Counted from the first letter of the stretch, positions 33,237 to 43,212 are shown. The stretch: 64,000 nucleotides of DNA from Anaerolineae bacterium (GCA_030432295.1 JAUIHI010000023.1:43988-107987), one strand, 5' to 3'. Made by a program: numbers and translations. The notes: a model not told the origin generated them from the letters alone.

Positions 33237-36098
33237 ATGCATCTCACCCTCTTTGGCCCACCCACTCTCATCGCGCCCGACGGCCAGCCCGCGGCGCTGG
33301 ACACCCGCAAGGCCCTGGCCCTGGCCGCCTATCTGGCTGCCACCGGCACAGCCCACAGCCGAGACCACCTGGCCGCGCTGCTCTGGCCCGAATCCGACGG
33401 CAGCCGGGCCAAAGGAGCGCTACGCCGCACCCTTTCCACACTCAAAAGAGCGCTGGACGGGCACGGGCTGGAAGCCGATGGCGAGAGCATCGCCCTGCGC
33501 CCCGACGACGGGTTATTGGTGGATGTCTGGGACTTTCACACGGCCCTGGCCGAATGCGCGGGCCACAGCCACCCGCCGGACCAGCCCTGCCCTCGCTGCA
33601 CCGAACCCCTGCGCCGGGCCGCAGAAAGCTACACTGCCGACTTTCTGGCCGGTTTCAGCCTCAAAGACAGTGTGGAGTTCGACGACTGGCAATACTTCCA
33701 GGCCGAGTCCCTGCGCCGGGAGTTTGTCAGCGCGCTGGATCGGCTGGTGCAATGGGAAAGCGGCCAGCAGCATTGGGAGACGGCCATCGAACACGCCCGC
33801 CGTCGCCTGGCCGTAGACACCCTCCACGAACCGGCCCACCGTCAGTTGATGCGCCTCTACGCCCTGGCCGATCAGCGGGCCGCGGCCCTGCACCAGTACC
33901 GGGACTGTGTGCGCATTCTGGACGAAGAACTGGGCGTCCCCCCTTTGGACGAAACCAGCGAACTCTACGAAGCCATCCAGGCCAACCGGCTGACGCCCGC
34001 GCCCGCCATCCTCGCCCCACTCTCTCCGGTCTCCGCGCCTGCCCCATTCCGGCTGCCTCTGGTGGGGCGGGATGAAGAATGGCAGCAAATTCAGACCCTT
34101 TGGCTGGCTGGTGCAGAGGGCACACTGCTCGTCCTCAACGGCGAAGCGGGCATCGGCAAGAGCCGCCTGCTGGAAGAACTGATGGCCCACGCCCAGAGCC
34201 AGAGCGCACCCGGCGCGCTTGCCCGCTGTTTTCCCGGCGAAAACGGGCTGGCCTTTGGCGCATTTATGGAGGCATTGCGTCCCCTCTTCCTGGAGGAAAG
34301 GGGCAAGCGCGCCGCGGCCGCACTCCCCCCCTGGCAACAGAGCGAAGTCGCCCGCCTCTTTCCCGGCCTGCTCCACGACGCCGGCGATCTGCCCCCTGCG
34401 CCCCCGCTGGAGAGTCCCGGCGGCCAGGCCCGATTCTTCCAGGCCCTGGCCGATCTGCTGGCGACTCTGCTGAATGGGGATGCGCCGGGTGTGCTGGCCT
34501 TTGACGACCTGCACTGGGCCGACAACGCAACCCTCGACCTGCTGATCTGGCTGGCCCGCCGCTTGCAGGGTCTCCCCTTCTGTCTGGCTCTGGCCTGGCG
34601 CACGGGCGAAAGCAGCCAATCTCAACTTCACCAACTGGCCCAGGCCGCCCAACAGAGTACAGCAGGCGCGCTCCTCACCCTCGACCGCCTGGGCCTGGGG
34701 GATGTGGAGCGTCTGGTCGATTCCCGGAATCCATCCTTCGCCCAACGGCTGCACGCCGAGACCGAAGGCATCCCCTTTCTGCTGGCCGAGCAGTTGGCCT
34801 CGCGGGAGGAGGGCGGGGACCCGGGCGCAGAAATCGGCCTGGCTCCGGCCAGTGTGCGGGAACTCTTCGCCTCTCGCCTGGAAAATCTGGACGGAATGGC
34901 TGCGCAGGTGCTCTCGGCGGCTGCGGTCATCGGGCGATCCTTCGATTTGGAGACAGTGCAGGCCGCGGCCGGGCGGAGCGAAGAGGAGAGTCTGTCCGGG
35001 TTGGAGCGGCTGCTGCAACGGCGGCTGGTGGTGGAGCAGGCCGGAGAAGGGCCGGGCAGCCTGCCCCGCTACGACTTCTGCCACGAGAAGCTGCGGGAGC
35101 TGGTCTACGACGAGACAGCCCTGGCCCGGCGGCGTCTGCTTCATCGCCGGGTGGCCGAGAGCTTTGGGCGACGGGTGAACCGGGTGCTGGGCGCGGCGGC
35201 CCAGGCAGCCTACCATCACCGCTGGGCCGGTCAGGAAGACGAATCCGCCCGATTGTACGCGTTGGCCGGGGACGAAGCCCGCCAACTCTACGCCAACGCC
35301 GAGGCCCTGGCCCACTACCGCACAGCCCTGGCCCTGGGGCATCCGGCGACATCCCGGCTGCACCGGGCCATCGGCGAACTGCTGACTTTGCGGGGCGAAT
35401 ATGCGGCCGCGCTGGTGGCGTTGGCCCAGGCCACATCGGGTCTCGCTGGTTCGGCATTGGCAGAGGTGGAGGAGCAGATCGGCGGTGTACACCAGCGCCA
35501 GGGCGCGTGGCAATTGGCCGAGGCACACTACCGGGCCGGGTTGGCCGCATTGGAGGCAGGCGAAAGTTCTGGAACCCAGGCCCGCCTGCTCAGTTCACTC
35601 AGCCACACCGCCCACCGCCAGGGCGACGAAGAGCGGGCGCAGGTGCTGGCCGAAGAGGCCCAGGCCGCGGCCCTTTCGGCCAACGACGCCCAGGCCCAGG
35701 CGGATGTTGGCAATCTGCTCGGTCTTCTGGCCCGCAGCCGGGGCGACACCCTCACCGCCATCCACCATTTGCAAAGAGGGCTGGACGCGGCAGCCGGTTT
35801 GCCCGACCCTTCCGCAGAGATTGCAGCCCGCAACAATCTGGCCCTGGTTTTGACCGACAGTGGCGATTTCGAGGGCGCGCAGATGAATTTGCACGCCGCA
35901 TTGGAAAGCTGTGTGCGCTGGGGCGACCGGCATCGGGCCGCCGCGCTCCACAACAATCTGGCGGATTTACTGCACCGAGTGGGCGAAGAGGAGAGTTCGA
36001 TGGCCCATCTCAAACAGGCCGTGGCAATCTTTGCGGAGATCGGCGAGCCGGGCAGCTTGCCCACCAACGCGGAAATCTGGAAGCTGGCCGAGTGGTGA
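33237..36098 (+). CDS. BTAD-AAA-TPR transcriptional regulator (SARP/AfsR-like)
   Basis: A 953-residue regulator. An OmpR-like winged-helix segment (1-95, LTLFGPPTLIAPDGQPAA to LRRTLSTLKRAL) is followed by a bacterial transcriptional activator domain (about 97-247, with a CPRC cysteine pair at 118-121 and the HEPAHRQLMRLYALADQRAA helix). An AAA/NACHT-like ATPase comes next (from about 275; Walker A GEAGIGKS 302-309, Walker B VLAFDDLHWAD 419-429), then C-terminal TPR-like repeats (about 640-940). Such proteins integrate a ligand or protein signal through ATPase/TPR parts and activate transcription. It is divergent from the membrane-protein block; its targets are unknown. No SD site precedes ATG 33237. 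Confidence 0.88.
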   Translation: MHLTLFGPPTLIAPDGQPAALDTRKALALAAYLAATGTAHSRDHLAALLWPESDGSRAKGALRRTLSTLKRALDGHGLEADGESIALRPDDGLLVDVWDFHTALAECAGHSHPPDQPCPRCTEPLRRAAESYTADFLAGFSLKDSVEFDDWQYFQAESLRREFVSALDRLVQWESGQQHWETAIEHARRRLAVDTLHEPAHRQLMRLYALADQRAAALHQYRDCVRILDEELGVPPLDETSELYEAIQANRLTPAPAILAPLSPVSAPAPFRLPLVGRDEEWQQIQTLWLAGAEGTLLVLNGEAGIGKSRLLEELMAHAQSQSAPGALARCFPGENGLAFGAFMEALRPLFLEERGKRAAAALPPWQQSEVARLFPGLLHDAGDLPPAPPLESPGGQARFFQALADLLATLLNGDAPGVLAFDDLHWADNATLDLLIWLARRLQGLPFCLALAWRTGESSQSQLHQLAQAAQQSTAGALLTLDRLGLGDVERLVDSRNPSFAQRLHAETEGIPFLLAEQLASREEGGDPGAEIGLAPASVRELFASRLENLDGMAAQVLSAAAVIGRSFDLETVQAAAGRSEEESLSGLERLLQRRLVVEQAGEGPGSLPRYDFCHEKLRELVYDETALARRRLLHRRVAESFGRRVNRVLGAAAQAAYHHRWAGQEDESARLYALAGDEARQLYANAEALAHYRTALALGHPATSRLHRAIGELLTLRGEYAAALVALAQATSGLAGSALAEVEEQIGGVHQRQGAWQLAEAHYRAGLAALEAGESSGTQARLLSSLSHTAHRQGDEERAQVLAEEAQAAALSANDAQAQADVGNLLGLLARSRGDTLTAIHHLQRGLDAAAGLPDPSAEIAARNNLALVLTDSGDFEGAQMNLHAALESCVRWGDRHRAAALHNNLADLLHRVGEEESSMAHLKQAVAIFAEIGEPGSLPTNAEIWKLAEW

Positions 36099-36146
36099 AT
36101 CAGAACAGTTTGCCATGCGCTATTATGCGCCACGGGGGATACGGAT

Positions 36147-36280
36147 TTTGTATACACGGATCGGAAGGAACACAGATTTTTCGGCTGATACTGATACCAA
36201 CGAAAATCATCCACAGATGACACAGATTGCGCAGATTTTCGCAGAAGAAATCCGTGTTCCTTTTGATCCGTGTATACAAA
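36147..36280. repeat. family D palindrome, copy 4 (33-bp imperfect arms)
   Basis: TTTGTATACACGGATC...AACACAGATTT (36147-36179) pairs with AAATCCGTGTTCC...GTATACAAA (36248-36280) with a few mismatches. The loop contains GATTGCGCAGATTTTCGCAG. It fills the 239-nt gap before the sulfatase; nothing else was seen there. Confidence 0.8.
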
Positions 36281-36337
36281 GCTATTTACACATCAGAATG
36301 GCTCCACACAAACCAACCCATCTACAGGAGAGTATTC

Positions 36338-37816
36338 GTGACCGCCCCTAACATTCTCTGGATTTGCACCGACCAGCAGCGCTGGGACACTTTGGGCTGC
36401 TACGGCAACCCGTATGTGACGACGCCCAACATCGACCGGCTGGCCGCGTCCGGCGTGCGTTTTGACAACGCCTTCTGCCAAAGCCCGGTCTGCACCCCCA
36501 GCCGGGCCAGCTTCCTCACTGGACGCTATCCCCGCACAACCCGCTGCCGCCAGAACGGCCAGCACATCCCAGCGGATGAGGTGCTGGTTACCCGGCTGCT
36601 AGCCGAGGCCGGCTATGTGGGCGGACTATCGGGCAAGCTCCACCTCAGCCCGGCCAACCCGTCGGTGACGACCCACCGGGAGCCGCGCATCGACGACGGC
36701 TACACGGAATTCTACTGGAGCCACACGCCTCTGCCCTCGGCCAACCTGACCACCGACGCGGGCGGCGCAGAGAGTCCGTGGAGCGGGGACGACTACACCC
36801 CCTGGCTACGCGAAAGGGGCGCGGCCTACACCCGCACAGCAGTGGACGGTAGCCCGTGGGTGCAGACAAGCGTCGCACCGGAACTGCACCAGACCACCTG
36901 GTGCGCGGAGATGGCGAACGACTTCATCCAGCGCCACGCAGAGGGCGACCAGCCCTGGTTCTTCTCGGTCAATCCCTTCGATCCCCACCACGCCTTCGAC
37001 CCACCCGCGGAGTATTTGCAGCCCTATCTGGACCGGCTGGACGAAATCCCCCTGCCCGATTACGTCCCTGGCGAGTTGAACGACAAACCGATCTTCCAGC
37101 GCCAGGACCACAACGGCGGCTACAACAATCCCAGCCTCTACCCCTTTTCCGGGATGAACGAGGCCGATCACCGGCTGGTGCGGGCGGCCTATTGGGCGAT
37201 GATCGACCTCATCGACGCCCAGGTGGGGCGGATGCTGGACGCGCTGGAAAGCAGCGGCCAATCGGAGAACACAATTGTCATTTTTATGTCGGATCACGGG
37301 GAGATGCTGGGGGATCACGGAATGTATTTGAAGGGTCCGTACTTTTATGAACCGGCCATCCACGTGCCGCTGATTGTGGCTGGGCCGGGCATCGCAAGCG
37401 GGCAAGTCAGCGAGGCACTGGTGGAACTGACCGATCTGGCGCCCACACTGCTGGACGCAGCCGGGCTGGAACGCTACGCAGGGATGCAGGGGCGTTCTCT
37501 CTGGCCCCTGCTGACAGGAGATGCGCCGCTCGACAGCTTCCGCGAGGACATCTACTGCGAATACTACAACGCGCTCTCCGGCCACATAGCCCCCCAGGCC
37601 CACGCTACCTGTGTACGCACGGCCCGGCACAAAATCGCAGTCTGTCACGGCATCGGCACAGGCGAACTGTACGATCTGGCCGCAGACCCGTCGGAGACGG
37701 TCAATCTATGGAATGACCCGGCCTATGCGGGGGTGAAGACGGAGATGCTCCTGCGTCTCTGCGACCGCATGGCCCGGACGGTCGATCCACTGCCGCCCCG
37801 GGTTGCGCCCTGGTAA
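36338..37816 (+). CDS. sulfatase (type I, formylglycine-dependent)
   Basis: A 492-residue alkaline-phosphatase-superfamily sulfatase. The formylglycine motif CTPSR is at 52-56 (C52 is the residue to be oxidised), preceded by the metal-site NILWICTDQQRWD (5-17). A second metal-site region reads IFMSDHGEMLGDHG. It starts at GTG 36338, 7 nt after AGGAG; upstream in-frame codons come from the family D palindrome. No signal peptide, so the enzyme is probably cytosolic and acts on small sulfate or phosphonate esters taken up by the cell. No sulfatase-modifying enzyme gene is nearby. A strong terminator follows. Confidence 0.9.
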   Translation: MTAPNILWICTDQQRWDTLGCYGNPYVTTPNIDRLAASGVRFDNAFCQSPVCTPSRASFLTGRYPRTTRCRQNGQHIPADEVLVTRLLAEAGYVGGLSGKLHLSPANPSVTTHREPRIDDGYTEFYWSHTPLPSANLTTDAGGAESPWSGDDYTPWLRERGAAYTRTAVDGSPWVQTSVAPELHQTTWCAEMANDFIQRHAEGDQPWFFSVNPFDPHHAFDPPAEYLQPYLDRLDEIPLPDYVPGELNDKPIFQRQDHNGGYNNPSLYPFSGMNEADHRLVRAAYWAMIDLIDAQVGRMLDALESSGQSENTIVIFMSDHGEMLGDHGMYLKGPYFYEPAIHVPLIVAGPGIASGQVSEALVELTDLAPTLLDAAGLERYAGMQGRSLWPLLTGDAPLDSFREDIYCEYYNALSGHIAPQAHATCVRTARHKIAVCHGIGTGELYDLAADPSETVNLWNDPAYAGVKTEMLLRLCDRMARTVDPLPPRVAPW

Positions 37817-37820
37817 ATAC

Positions 37821-37863
37821 AAAGACCTGCCAGGTTTCAGAAACCTGGCAGGTCTTTTTTTAT
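37821..37863. terminator. bidirectional intrinsic terminator
   Basis: GACCTGCCAGGTTTC and GAAACCTGGCAGGTC form a near-perfect stem flanked by AAA on the left and a seven-T run on the right. It serves the sulfatase (+) and, in reverse, the nucleotidyltransferase gene (-). Confidence 0.93.
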
Positions 37864-37906
37864 TGTCCAACGATTTTCTTTGCCATCCTGCCCTTTGAAA
37901 ACCAGT

Positions 37907-39016
37907 TTATCCGACAGCCAAATGCTTACGCAGTTCCTCCGCCGATGTAAAGCAGTTCAGCCCTACCCCGCGCTCAGTCAGGAAACGGTGCAGATGTTCG
38001 TCGAAGACCAGACATTGCCTGTGCAGTTCGGCAAAGTCCCCGGCCACAGCCAGGGGCAGCAGTTCAGGAAAACCCCAGGCCACAAAATCCTGCTCGTATT
38101 CGGCCAGACTGTTGAAGTCCGAATAGGCGACACCGGTTTCGGCGATGGCGATGTGGATGGCCAATTCGTGATAGAAGGAGTTCAGTTTGCTGTTGAGGAG
38201 GAACCGGTCCCCGCGCTCACAGGCAATAAGCACCCCTTGCAGGTCGGCTTTCAACTCAGGATAGGCCGAGTCCAGCACTTCGGGATAGGTGGCATCTCTG
38301 CCGCGGATTGCCTGCTGTTCACGCAACAGCAGATCGCGTGTCCTCGCCAAAAGCGCCTCGCAGGCCGCAAGCAGAGCCGTAGAATCAGGGGCGCTGTTGA
38401 TACGCTCCACAGTTTCGGCAAAGCCAACCGGCAGATGGGACAAGGAGAGAACCTCTGGCATCTTGCGGGTGTCGATGGAACGCTGGTTGCAGGCGGCCAG
38501 CGCGTGCAGGACGGTGTGGAGTATCTTCTGTCCCTGGCGGAAGCAGGCGGGAAAATGGCCCGCGGCGGCTTGGGTGCGCAGCAGATAGTAGTCGTATCCC
38601 GTCTGTTGGAATATCTCCTGGGCCAGTTTGAGCATCCCTGCCCGCGCGGCGGGCTGTTGCAATTCGTGCAGGCGATTCGTCAAAGCCTGAAAGCGTCGGC
38701 CCGCTTCCGGGTTGCGCTGATATACAATGCGGCTGTGGTGCAGGATTGTGCCGCTCATATCCCGAAACTCGGCCATCGCCTCCAGCCGCGCCCAGCGCAG
38801 GGGGTAGAGATCGCACAGAATGTCGTCCACCATCACTGTAATGGATACGCCGGTGGCGTCGTGGACAGGTACATACGAAATGTCCATATCTGAGTAACGG
38901 TGGGTGTTGCCTTTGAGCAGCGAGCCGTACTGGAAAATCAGATCGACCTCATCGCCCAGGCGGGCCAGCAGGGCATCCACCAGCACATCCCGGACGGCCT
39001 CAAAATCGATTGTCAT
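37907..39016 (-). CDS. nucleotidyltransferase-domain protein
   Basis: A 369-residue protein with an N-terminal polymerase-beta-like nucleotidyltransferase motif: FQYGSLLKGNTHRYSDMDISY, the GS at 31-32 and the DxD at 43-45. The rest is helical, with TYPEVLDSAYPELKADLQ and FLLNSKLNSFYHELAIHIA segments resembling aminoglycoside-type nucleotidyltransferase helical bundles. ATG 39016 has GGGAG 8 nt upstream and is favoured over ATG 39031. It lies downstream of the two-gene ABC exporter, about 100 nt away, so it may share that transcript. A drug-modifying role beside a drug exporter is an attractive but unproven idea. Confidence 0.75.
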   Translation of the reverse strand: MTIDFEAVRDVLVDALLARLGDEVDLIFQYGSLLKGNTHRYSDMDISYVPVHDATGVSITVMVDDILCDLYPLRWARLEAMAEFRDMSGTILHHSRIVYQRNPEAGRRFQALTNRLHELQQPAARAGMLKLAQEIFQQTGYDYYLLRTQAAAGHFPACFRQGQKILHTVLHALAACNQRSIDTRKMPEVLSLSHLPVGFAETVERINSAPDSTALLAACEALLARTRDLLLREQQAIRGRDATYPEVLDSAYPELKADLQGVLIACERGDRFLLNSKLNSFYHELAIHIAIAETGVAYSDFNSLAEYEQDFVAWGFPELLPLAVAGDFAELHRQCLVFDEHLHRFLTERGVGLNCFTSAEELRKHLAVG

Positions 39017-39120
39017 GCGAGTTTCTCCCATTTTTCCAAAACGGCCCCCGACACGTAATGCGCCGGGGGCCGTCTCTATGAAATATCCGTTATCCCATCC
39101 CTCTTTACGCGGCCACCAAT

Positions 39121-40944
39121 TTACGCCGTCACCAGCGCCTCGTGCATCGACGCTTCCAGTTCCGCGCTGTGTTCATCCCGGAACTGTTTGGTGTAGAGGT
39201 TGTAGTAGTGTCCCCGCTTACGGAGCAACTCGCCGTGGGTCCCCATCTCCGAGACGCCGCCATTCTCGATAACCAGAATGCGGTCGGCCTGTTTAATGGT
39301 GGAAAGCCGGTGGGCGATGACAAAACTCGTCCTGCCCTGCATCAGCTTTTCCATCGCCTGCTGGATCAGTGCCTCGGCCAGGGTGTCTACCGAACTGGTG
39401 GCTTCGTCCATCACAAAGATTTCCGGATTACTCAGGACGGCACGGGCCAGGCTCAGCAACTGCTTTTGCCCAACAGAGAGCAGCACACCGCCTTCCCCCA
39501 CTTCCGACTCGTACCCATTTTCCAGTTCCAGGATAAAGTCGTGTGCGCCGGCCATCTGGGCCGCGGCCTCGATCTCTGCGTCGGTTGCGTCCAGCCGGCC
39601 ATAGCGCAGGTTCTCGCGAATCGTCCCGGAAAAGAGATGGGGCGTCTGCAGCACCATCCCAATCCGGGAATGGATGCCGTGCAGGGTCAGGTCCCGGTAG
39701 TCTGTGCCGTTGAAGAGAATACGCCCGGCCCGCGGCTCGAAGAAGCGGCAGACCAGATTGACCAGTGTGGACTTGCCCGCGCCTGTCGGCCCCACCAATG
39801 CGATTGTCTCGCCCTGGCGAATGTGCAGGTTGAATTTCTCCAACACCGGTTTGTCGTCCTCATAGGCAAAGTCCACATCTTCAAAGACAATATCGCCCCG
39901 AATGGTCTCTGGCTCGACCGCGCTTGGCCTGTCCTGGATTTCGGGTACTGCGTCGATCAGCGAGAAGATACGCTCGCCCGAAGCGATGGCCTGCTGCATT
40001 TCGGCATAGACCCGTGCCATCTCCTGCACTGGGAAGAGCATAAAGGTGATGTAGGAGATGAAGGCCTGGATGCCACCGATTGTCATCGAGCCGGTCTGGA
40101 ACTGCCAGCCGCCGTACCAGATGATACTCCCCACTGCCACTGCGCTTATCAACTGGACTGTCGGTAGGAAGAGAGCCGATAGCCAGGCAGCCCGGAAGGC
40201 GGCTTTGTACATCTGACCGGTCAGGTTGCCAAACTCGTCCAGATTCTCTTCTTCCCGGCGCAGGCTTTTGATGACCCGCACGCCTGTAATGCCCTCGTTG
40301 TAAGCGCCCGTCACCTTCGAATTCATCTTGCGCACCTGGCGGTATTCGACCAGAATTCTGCGCTTGAAGAGCGCGGCCACCACGACCAGAGCCGGGATAA
40401 TCAGCGCCACAATCGCGCCCATTTGCCAATTGATGTAGAGCATAAAGGCCAGGGACGTAACGATGCTGAGAATACCCCACACCGTATCCAGAAAACCCCA
40501 GGAGACCAACTCACCCACCCGCCCCACATCCGAGGTCAGGCGGGACATCAGCCACCCCACCGGCGTCTGGTTGAAGTAGGAGAGAGATAGCTCTTGCAGG
40601 CGGGCAAACATCTTTTTGCGCAGGTCATATTGCACCCGCTCGCCCAGCCGGGCCGCGCAGGTGATGAAGCCGAAGACCAGACCAGCCTGGGCCACCATCA
40701 ATGCTGTATATTGTGCAATAATCCGCCAGAGAGCTTCCCTATCACCGGCCAGAATACCGTCGTCGATAATCAGTTTGCTCAAGTATGTAAAGTAGGATTC
40801 CAACACCGCCAACGCAGCAATACAGACCAGATACCCAAACATCAGCGGCCAATGGGCCAGCCCCTGTTTGGCAATCCGCACAACTGTCTGCCCGTTGAAT
40901 TGGGTGTTGAACTCCTCTTCCTCGAAATGTTCTTGTTCTGACAT
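39121..40944 (-). CDS. ABC exporter half-transporter, subunit with non-consensus signature motif
   Basis: A 607-residue type IV ABC exporter subunit: six transmembrane helices (about 30-330) then a nucleotide-binding domain with Walker A GPTGAGKST (385-393), signature LSVGQ (489-493, instead of LSGGQ), Walker B IFVMDE with catalytic E514, and H-loop H545. Its partner at 41055-43103 has the complementary defect. The pair therefore matches heterodimeric multidrug exporters (BmrCD, LmrCD, TM287/288) that have one consensus and one degenerate ATP site. It is the second gene of the operon, separated from the partner by a family A palindrome; start has AGGAG 9 nt upstream. Confidence 0.92.
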   Translation of the reverse strand: MSEQEHFEEEEFNTQFNGQTVVRIAKQGLAHWPLMFGYLVCIAALAVLESYFTYLSKLIIDDGILAGDREALWRIIAQYTALMVAQAGLVFGFITCAARLGERVQYDLRKKMFARLQELSLSYFNQTPVGWLMSRLTSDVGRVGELVSWGFLDTVWGILSIVTSLAFMLYINWQMGAIVALIIPALVVVAALFKRRILVEYRQVRKMNSKVTGAYNEGITGVRVIKSLRREEENLDEFGNLTGQMYKAAFRAAWLSALFLPTVQLISAVAVGSIIWYGGWQFQTGSMTIGGIQAFISYITFMLFPVQEMARVYAEMQQAIASGERIFSLIDAVPEIQDRPSAVEPETIRGDIVFEDVDFAYEDDKPVLEKFNLHIRQGETIALVGPTGAGKSTLVNLVCRFFEPRAGRILFNGTDYRDLTLHGIHSRIGMVLQTPHLFSGTIRENLRYGRLDATDAEIEAAAQMAGAHDFILELENGYESEVGEGGVLLSVGQKQLLSLARAVLSNPEIFVMDEATSSVDTLAEALIQQAMEKLMQGRTSFVIAHRLSTIKQADRILVIENGGVSEMGTHGELLRKRGHYYNLYTKQFRDEHSAELEASMHEALVTA

Positions 40945-40980
40945 TTGATCAAACTCCTGTAGAGAGAGTCGTTGTACCTG

Positions 40981-41054
40981 TTATTCGGGTATTAGATATT
41001 GGGTATTTCGTGGGGATGATCGTCCCGACCCAATATCCAATATCTAATACCTGC
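40981..41054. repeat. family A intergenic palindrome, copy 3
   Basis: Minus strand: directly after the TAA stop of the first ABC subunit comes GCAGGTATTAGATATTGG. Arms 40988-41007 and 41032-41051 pair with one mismatch. It separates the two exporter subunits within one operon. Confidence 0.8.
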
Positions 41055-43103
41055 TTACCGAACCGTTACCGCGCCGTTCCGTCCGTTCGTCTTCCCGGCG
41101 TCGCCTGCCAACCGCTTGTCCGTCGCTTCTACCACTTCGGCGATCTCCCGCTCCAGGTCTTCTTCGATGCGGGCTTGCAGATCGTAGACCCGGCGGTAGA
41201 TACCCTCCTGGGCCAGCAATTCGTCGTGGATTCCGTGCTGTACAATGCGGCCCTGATCCATCACCAAAATCTGGTCGGCCTCCATCACACTCTGCACCCG
41301 ATGGGCAATGATGAAAGTCGTTCGGTTCTCCATCAAGCGGTGCAGGGCGGCGCGGATGGCCGCGTCGGTCTCTGTGTCCACGCTGGAAGTAGCGTCGTCC
41401 AGAATCAGAATGGACGGGTTCTTGAGCAGTGTACGTGCAATCGTCACCCGCTGTTTCTGCCCACCGGAAAGGGTCACACCCCGCTCACCCACCATCGTAT
41501 CGTAGCCGTTGGGGAAGCCGAGAATCACATCGTGTACAGCCGCCGCGCGTGCAGCCGCCTCCACTTCCTCGTCACTCACATCCCGGCCCACCCCATAGGT
41601 GATGTTGCCCCGAATGGTGGTGGAGAAAAGGAAAGGCTCCTGCTGCACAATGCCAATCTGCGCCCGCAGACCGTCCCGGGCAATCTCCCGCAGTTCGATA
41701 CCGTCGATAGCGATGCTGCCGCTGGTATAGTCGTAGAAGCGGGGCAGCAGATTGACCAGAGATGTCTTCCCCGAACCAGTCGCACCGAGCAGGCCGATGA
41801 CCTGCCCTGGCTTGGCGTGTAGAGAGATATTCTGCAACACCCATTCCCGATCCGCCGATGGGATGCCCGCAATCTGAGCAGGCACATTGGGTTCCTCTTC
41901 GGCCTGGGTGGCGATGGCCTTTTCCCGATCCGCCGCGCTGGCAGGCGTAGCATAGCGGAAGCTCACATCATCGAAGCGCACATCACCGACCAGCCGTTCG
42001 CGCAACTGGTGCGTGCCCTGGCCCAGGGGTTCCCGCTGTTGACGGATAATCTGTTGCAGGCGTTCCAGGGAGACAACACCTGTGGAGATGCTCGCAACCA
42101 GCCGCCCCAGCCCACGGATGGGCCAGATGACATTGATGACCAGCCCCGCATAGGCCAGATAGGTTCCCACGCTAATGTCGCCGTTGATTGTGGCCAACGC
42201 GCCCAGATAGAAGGCCAGCAACATCTGCAAACCACTGATCACATCGGTGACAGGCCAGAAGGTGGCGTGCAGGTTCGCCAATTCCTTGCCCCGTTCGTAC
42301 TTTTTGTAATTCTCCGCCTCGAAGCGGTCAATCTCGAACTCCTGGCGGGCAAAGGCTTTCACCACCCGCACGCCAGTCAGATTCTCCTGCAAACGACTGG
42401 AAACCTTCGCCTCCTGATTCTGATAGGCTTCGTAGGTTTTCTCCATCTTTTTGAAGAAGAAAATGGAGGCAGCCACAATAAACGGGATGACAATCACCGA
42501 ATAGAGGGCCAGGCGCACATCCAGAAAGAGCAGCCCGACAAAGTTGACCAGAAAGAGCAGCGTAATCCGCCCGATGCCGATCAACTGGTCTTGATACAGA
42601 CGGCGGATGGTGTCCACATCCGATGTGGCCCGACTGATCAACTCGCCTGTCTGCATCCGGTCGTGATAGGTAAAGGTCAACCGTTGCAGGTGGTCATAGA
42701 TATAGTTGCGCAGCCGCCTGACAACCCCCTCGGCTGACTGTGCGGCCAAGCGTCCGGTCAAGTAAGTGAAGAAGCCTTGAAAGAGAGCCAGGCCGATAAA
42801 GCCCAGCGCAACCCAGGGTATCAGCCACTGGCTGGCCTCTACTTGCAGCACATCGTCGATGAAGTAGCGGAGCAGATAAGCCACGCCGGTGCGTCCCAGC
42901 GCGGCCAGCCCTGCGGCCACCGTCGCAACCGCATAGATGCCCCGGAAACCCGACAGCATCCGCCAGAGAGCTTTGGCTTTGCTCTCGACAAGAATATTCT
43001 GAAGATCGTATGTAAGTCGTTCTGCGTTCTCTTGCATTTTCTCACGCTCACCAAGTCTGTTTGGATCTGTTCCGTTTTGCCGTACATCTGTTGTTGCTTC
43101 CAT
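41055..43103 (-). CDS. ABC exporter half-transporter, subunit with Asp in Walker B
   Basis: A 682-residue exporter subunit: about 45 cytoplasmic residues, six transmembrane helices (about 50-340), then a nucleotide-binding domain with an inserted acidic linker (about 385-415). Motifs are Walker A GATGSGKTS (440-448), signature LSGGQ (545-549), Walker B ILILDD with D570 where the catalytic Glu is expected, and H601. With the next gene's LSVGQ this makes one degenerate and one consensus ATP site, the hallmark of heterodimeric drug exporters. ATG 43103 has AAAGGAGG 7 nt upstream. It is first in the operon and is preceded by a 330-nt leader with a leader peptide and two terminators. Confidence 0.93.
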   Translation of the reverse strand: MEATTDVRQNGTDPNRLGEREKMQENAERLTYDLQNILVESKAKALWRMLSGFRGIYAVATVAAGLAALGRTGVAYLLRYFIDDVLQVEASQWLIPWVALGFIGLALFQGFFTYLTGRLAAQSAEGVVRRLRNYIYDHLQRLTFTYHDRMQTGELISRATSDVDTIRRLYQDQLIGIGRITLLFLVNFVGLLFLDVRLALYSVIVIPFIVAASIFFFKKMEKTYEAYQNQEAKVSSRLQENLTGVRVVKAFARQEFEIDRFEAENYKKYERGKELANLHATFWPVTDVISGLQMLLAFYLGALATINGDISVGTYLAYAGLVINVIWPIRGLGRLVASISTGVVSLERLQQIIRQQREPLGQGTHQLRERLVGDVRFDDVSFRYATPASAADREKAIATQAEEEPNVPAQIAGIPSADREWVLQNISLHAKPGQVIGLLGATGSGKTSLVNLLPRFYDYTSGSIAIDGIELREIARDGLRAQIGIVQQEPFLFSTTIRGNITYGVGRDVSDEEVEAAARAAAVHDVILGFPNGYDTMVGERGVTLSGGQKQRVTIARTLLKNPSILILDDATSSVDTETDAAIRAALHRLMENRTTFIIAHRVQSVMEADQILVMDQGRIVQHGIHDELLAQEGIYRRVYDLQARIEEDLEREIAEVVEATDKRLAGDAGKTNGRNGAVTVR

Positions 43104-43177
43104 CGGCAGCCTCCTTTCTGAACGGGAAATGGGTTGGCTTGGAATGACATACAACGGACAATCCGTGCGCCACAAAC

Positions 43178-43205
43178 AAAAAAAGCCACGGGCATTCCCG
43201 TGACT
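43178..43205 (-). terminator. leader terminator T2 of the ABC exporter operon
   Basis: AGTCACGGG (43205-43197), loop AATG, CCCGTGGCT (43192-43184) and seven T (43184-43178). It stands between T1 and the exporter start, 75 nt before the ATG, and shares GTCACGG and CCGTGGC arms with T1. Confidence 0.88.
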
Positions 43206-43212
43206 TTTTGGC

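Noticed and set aside
33513..35528. About 671-codon minus-strand frame opposite the BTAD regulator
   Set aside because: Composition-driven shadow; Walker motifs and TPRs are on the plus strand.
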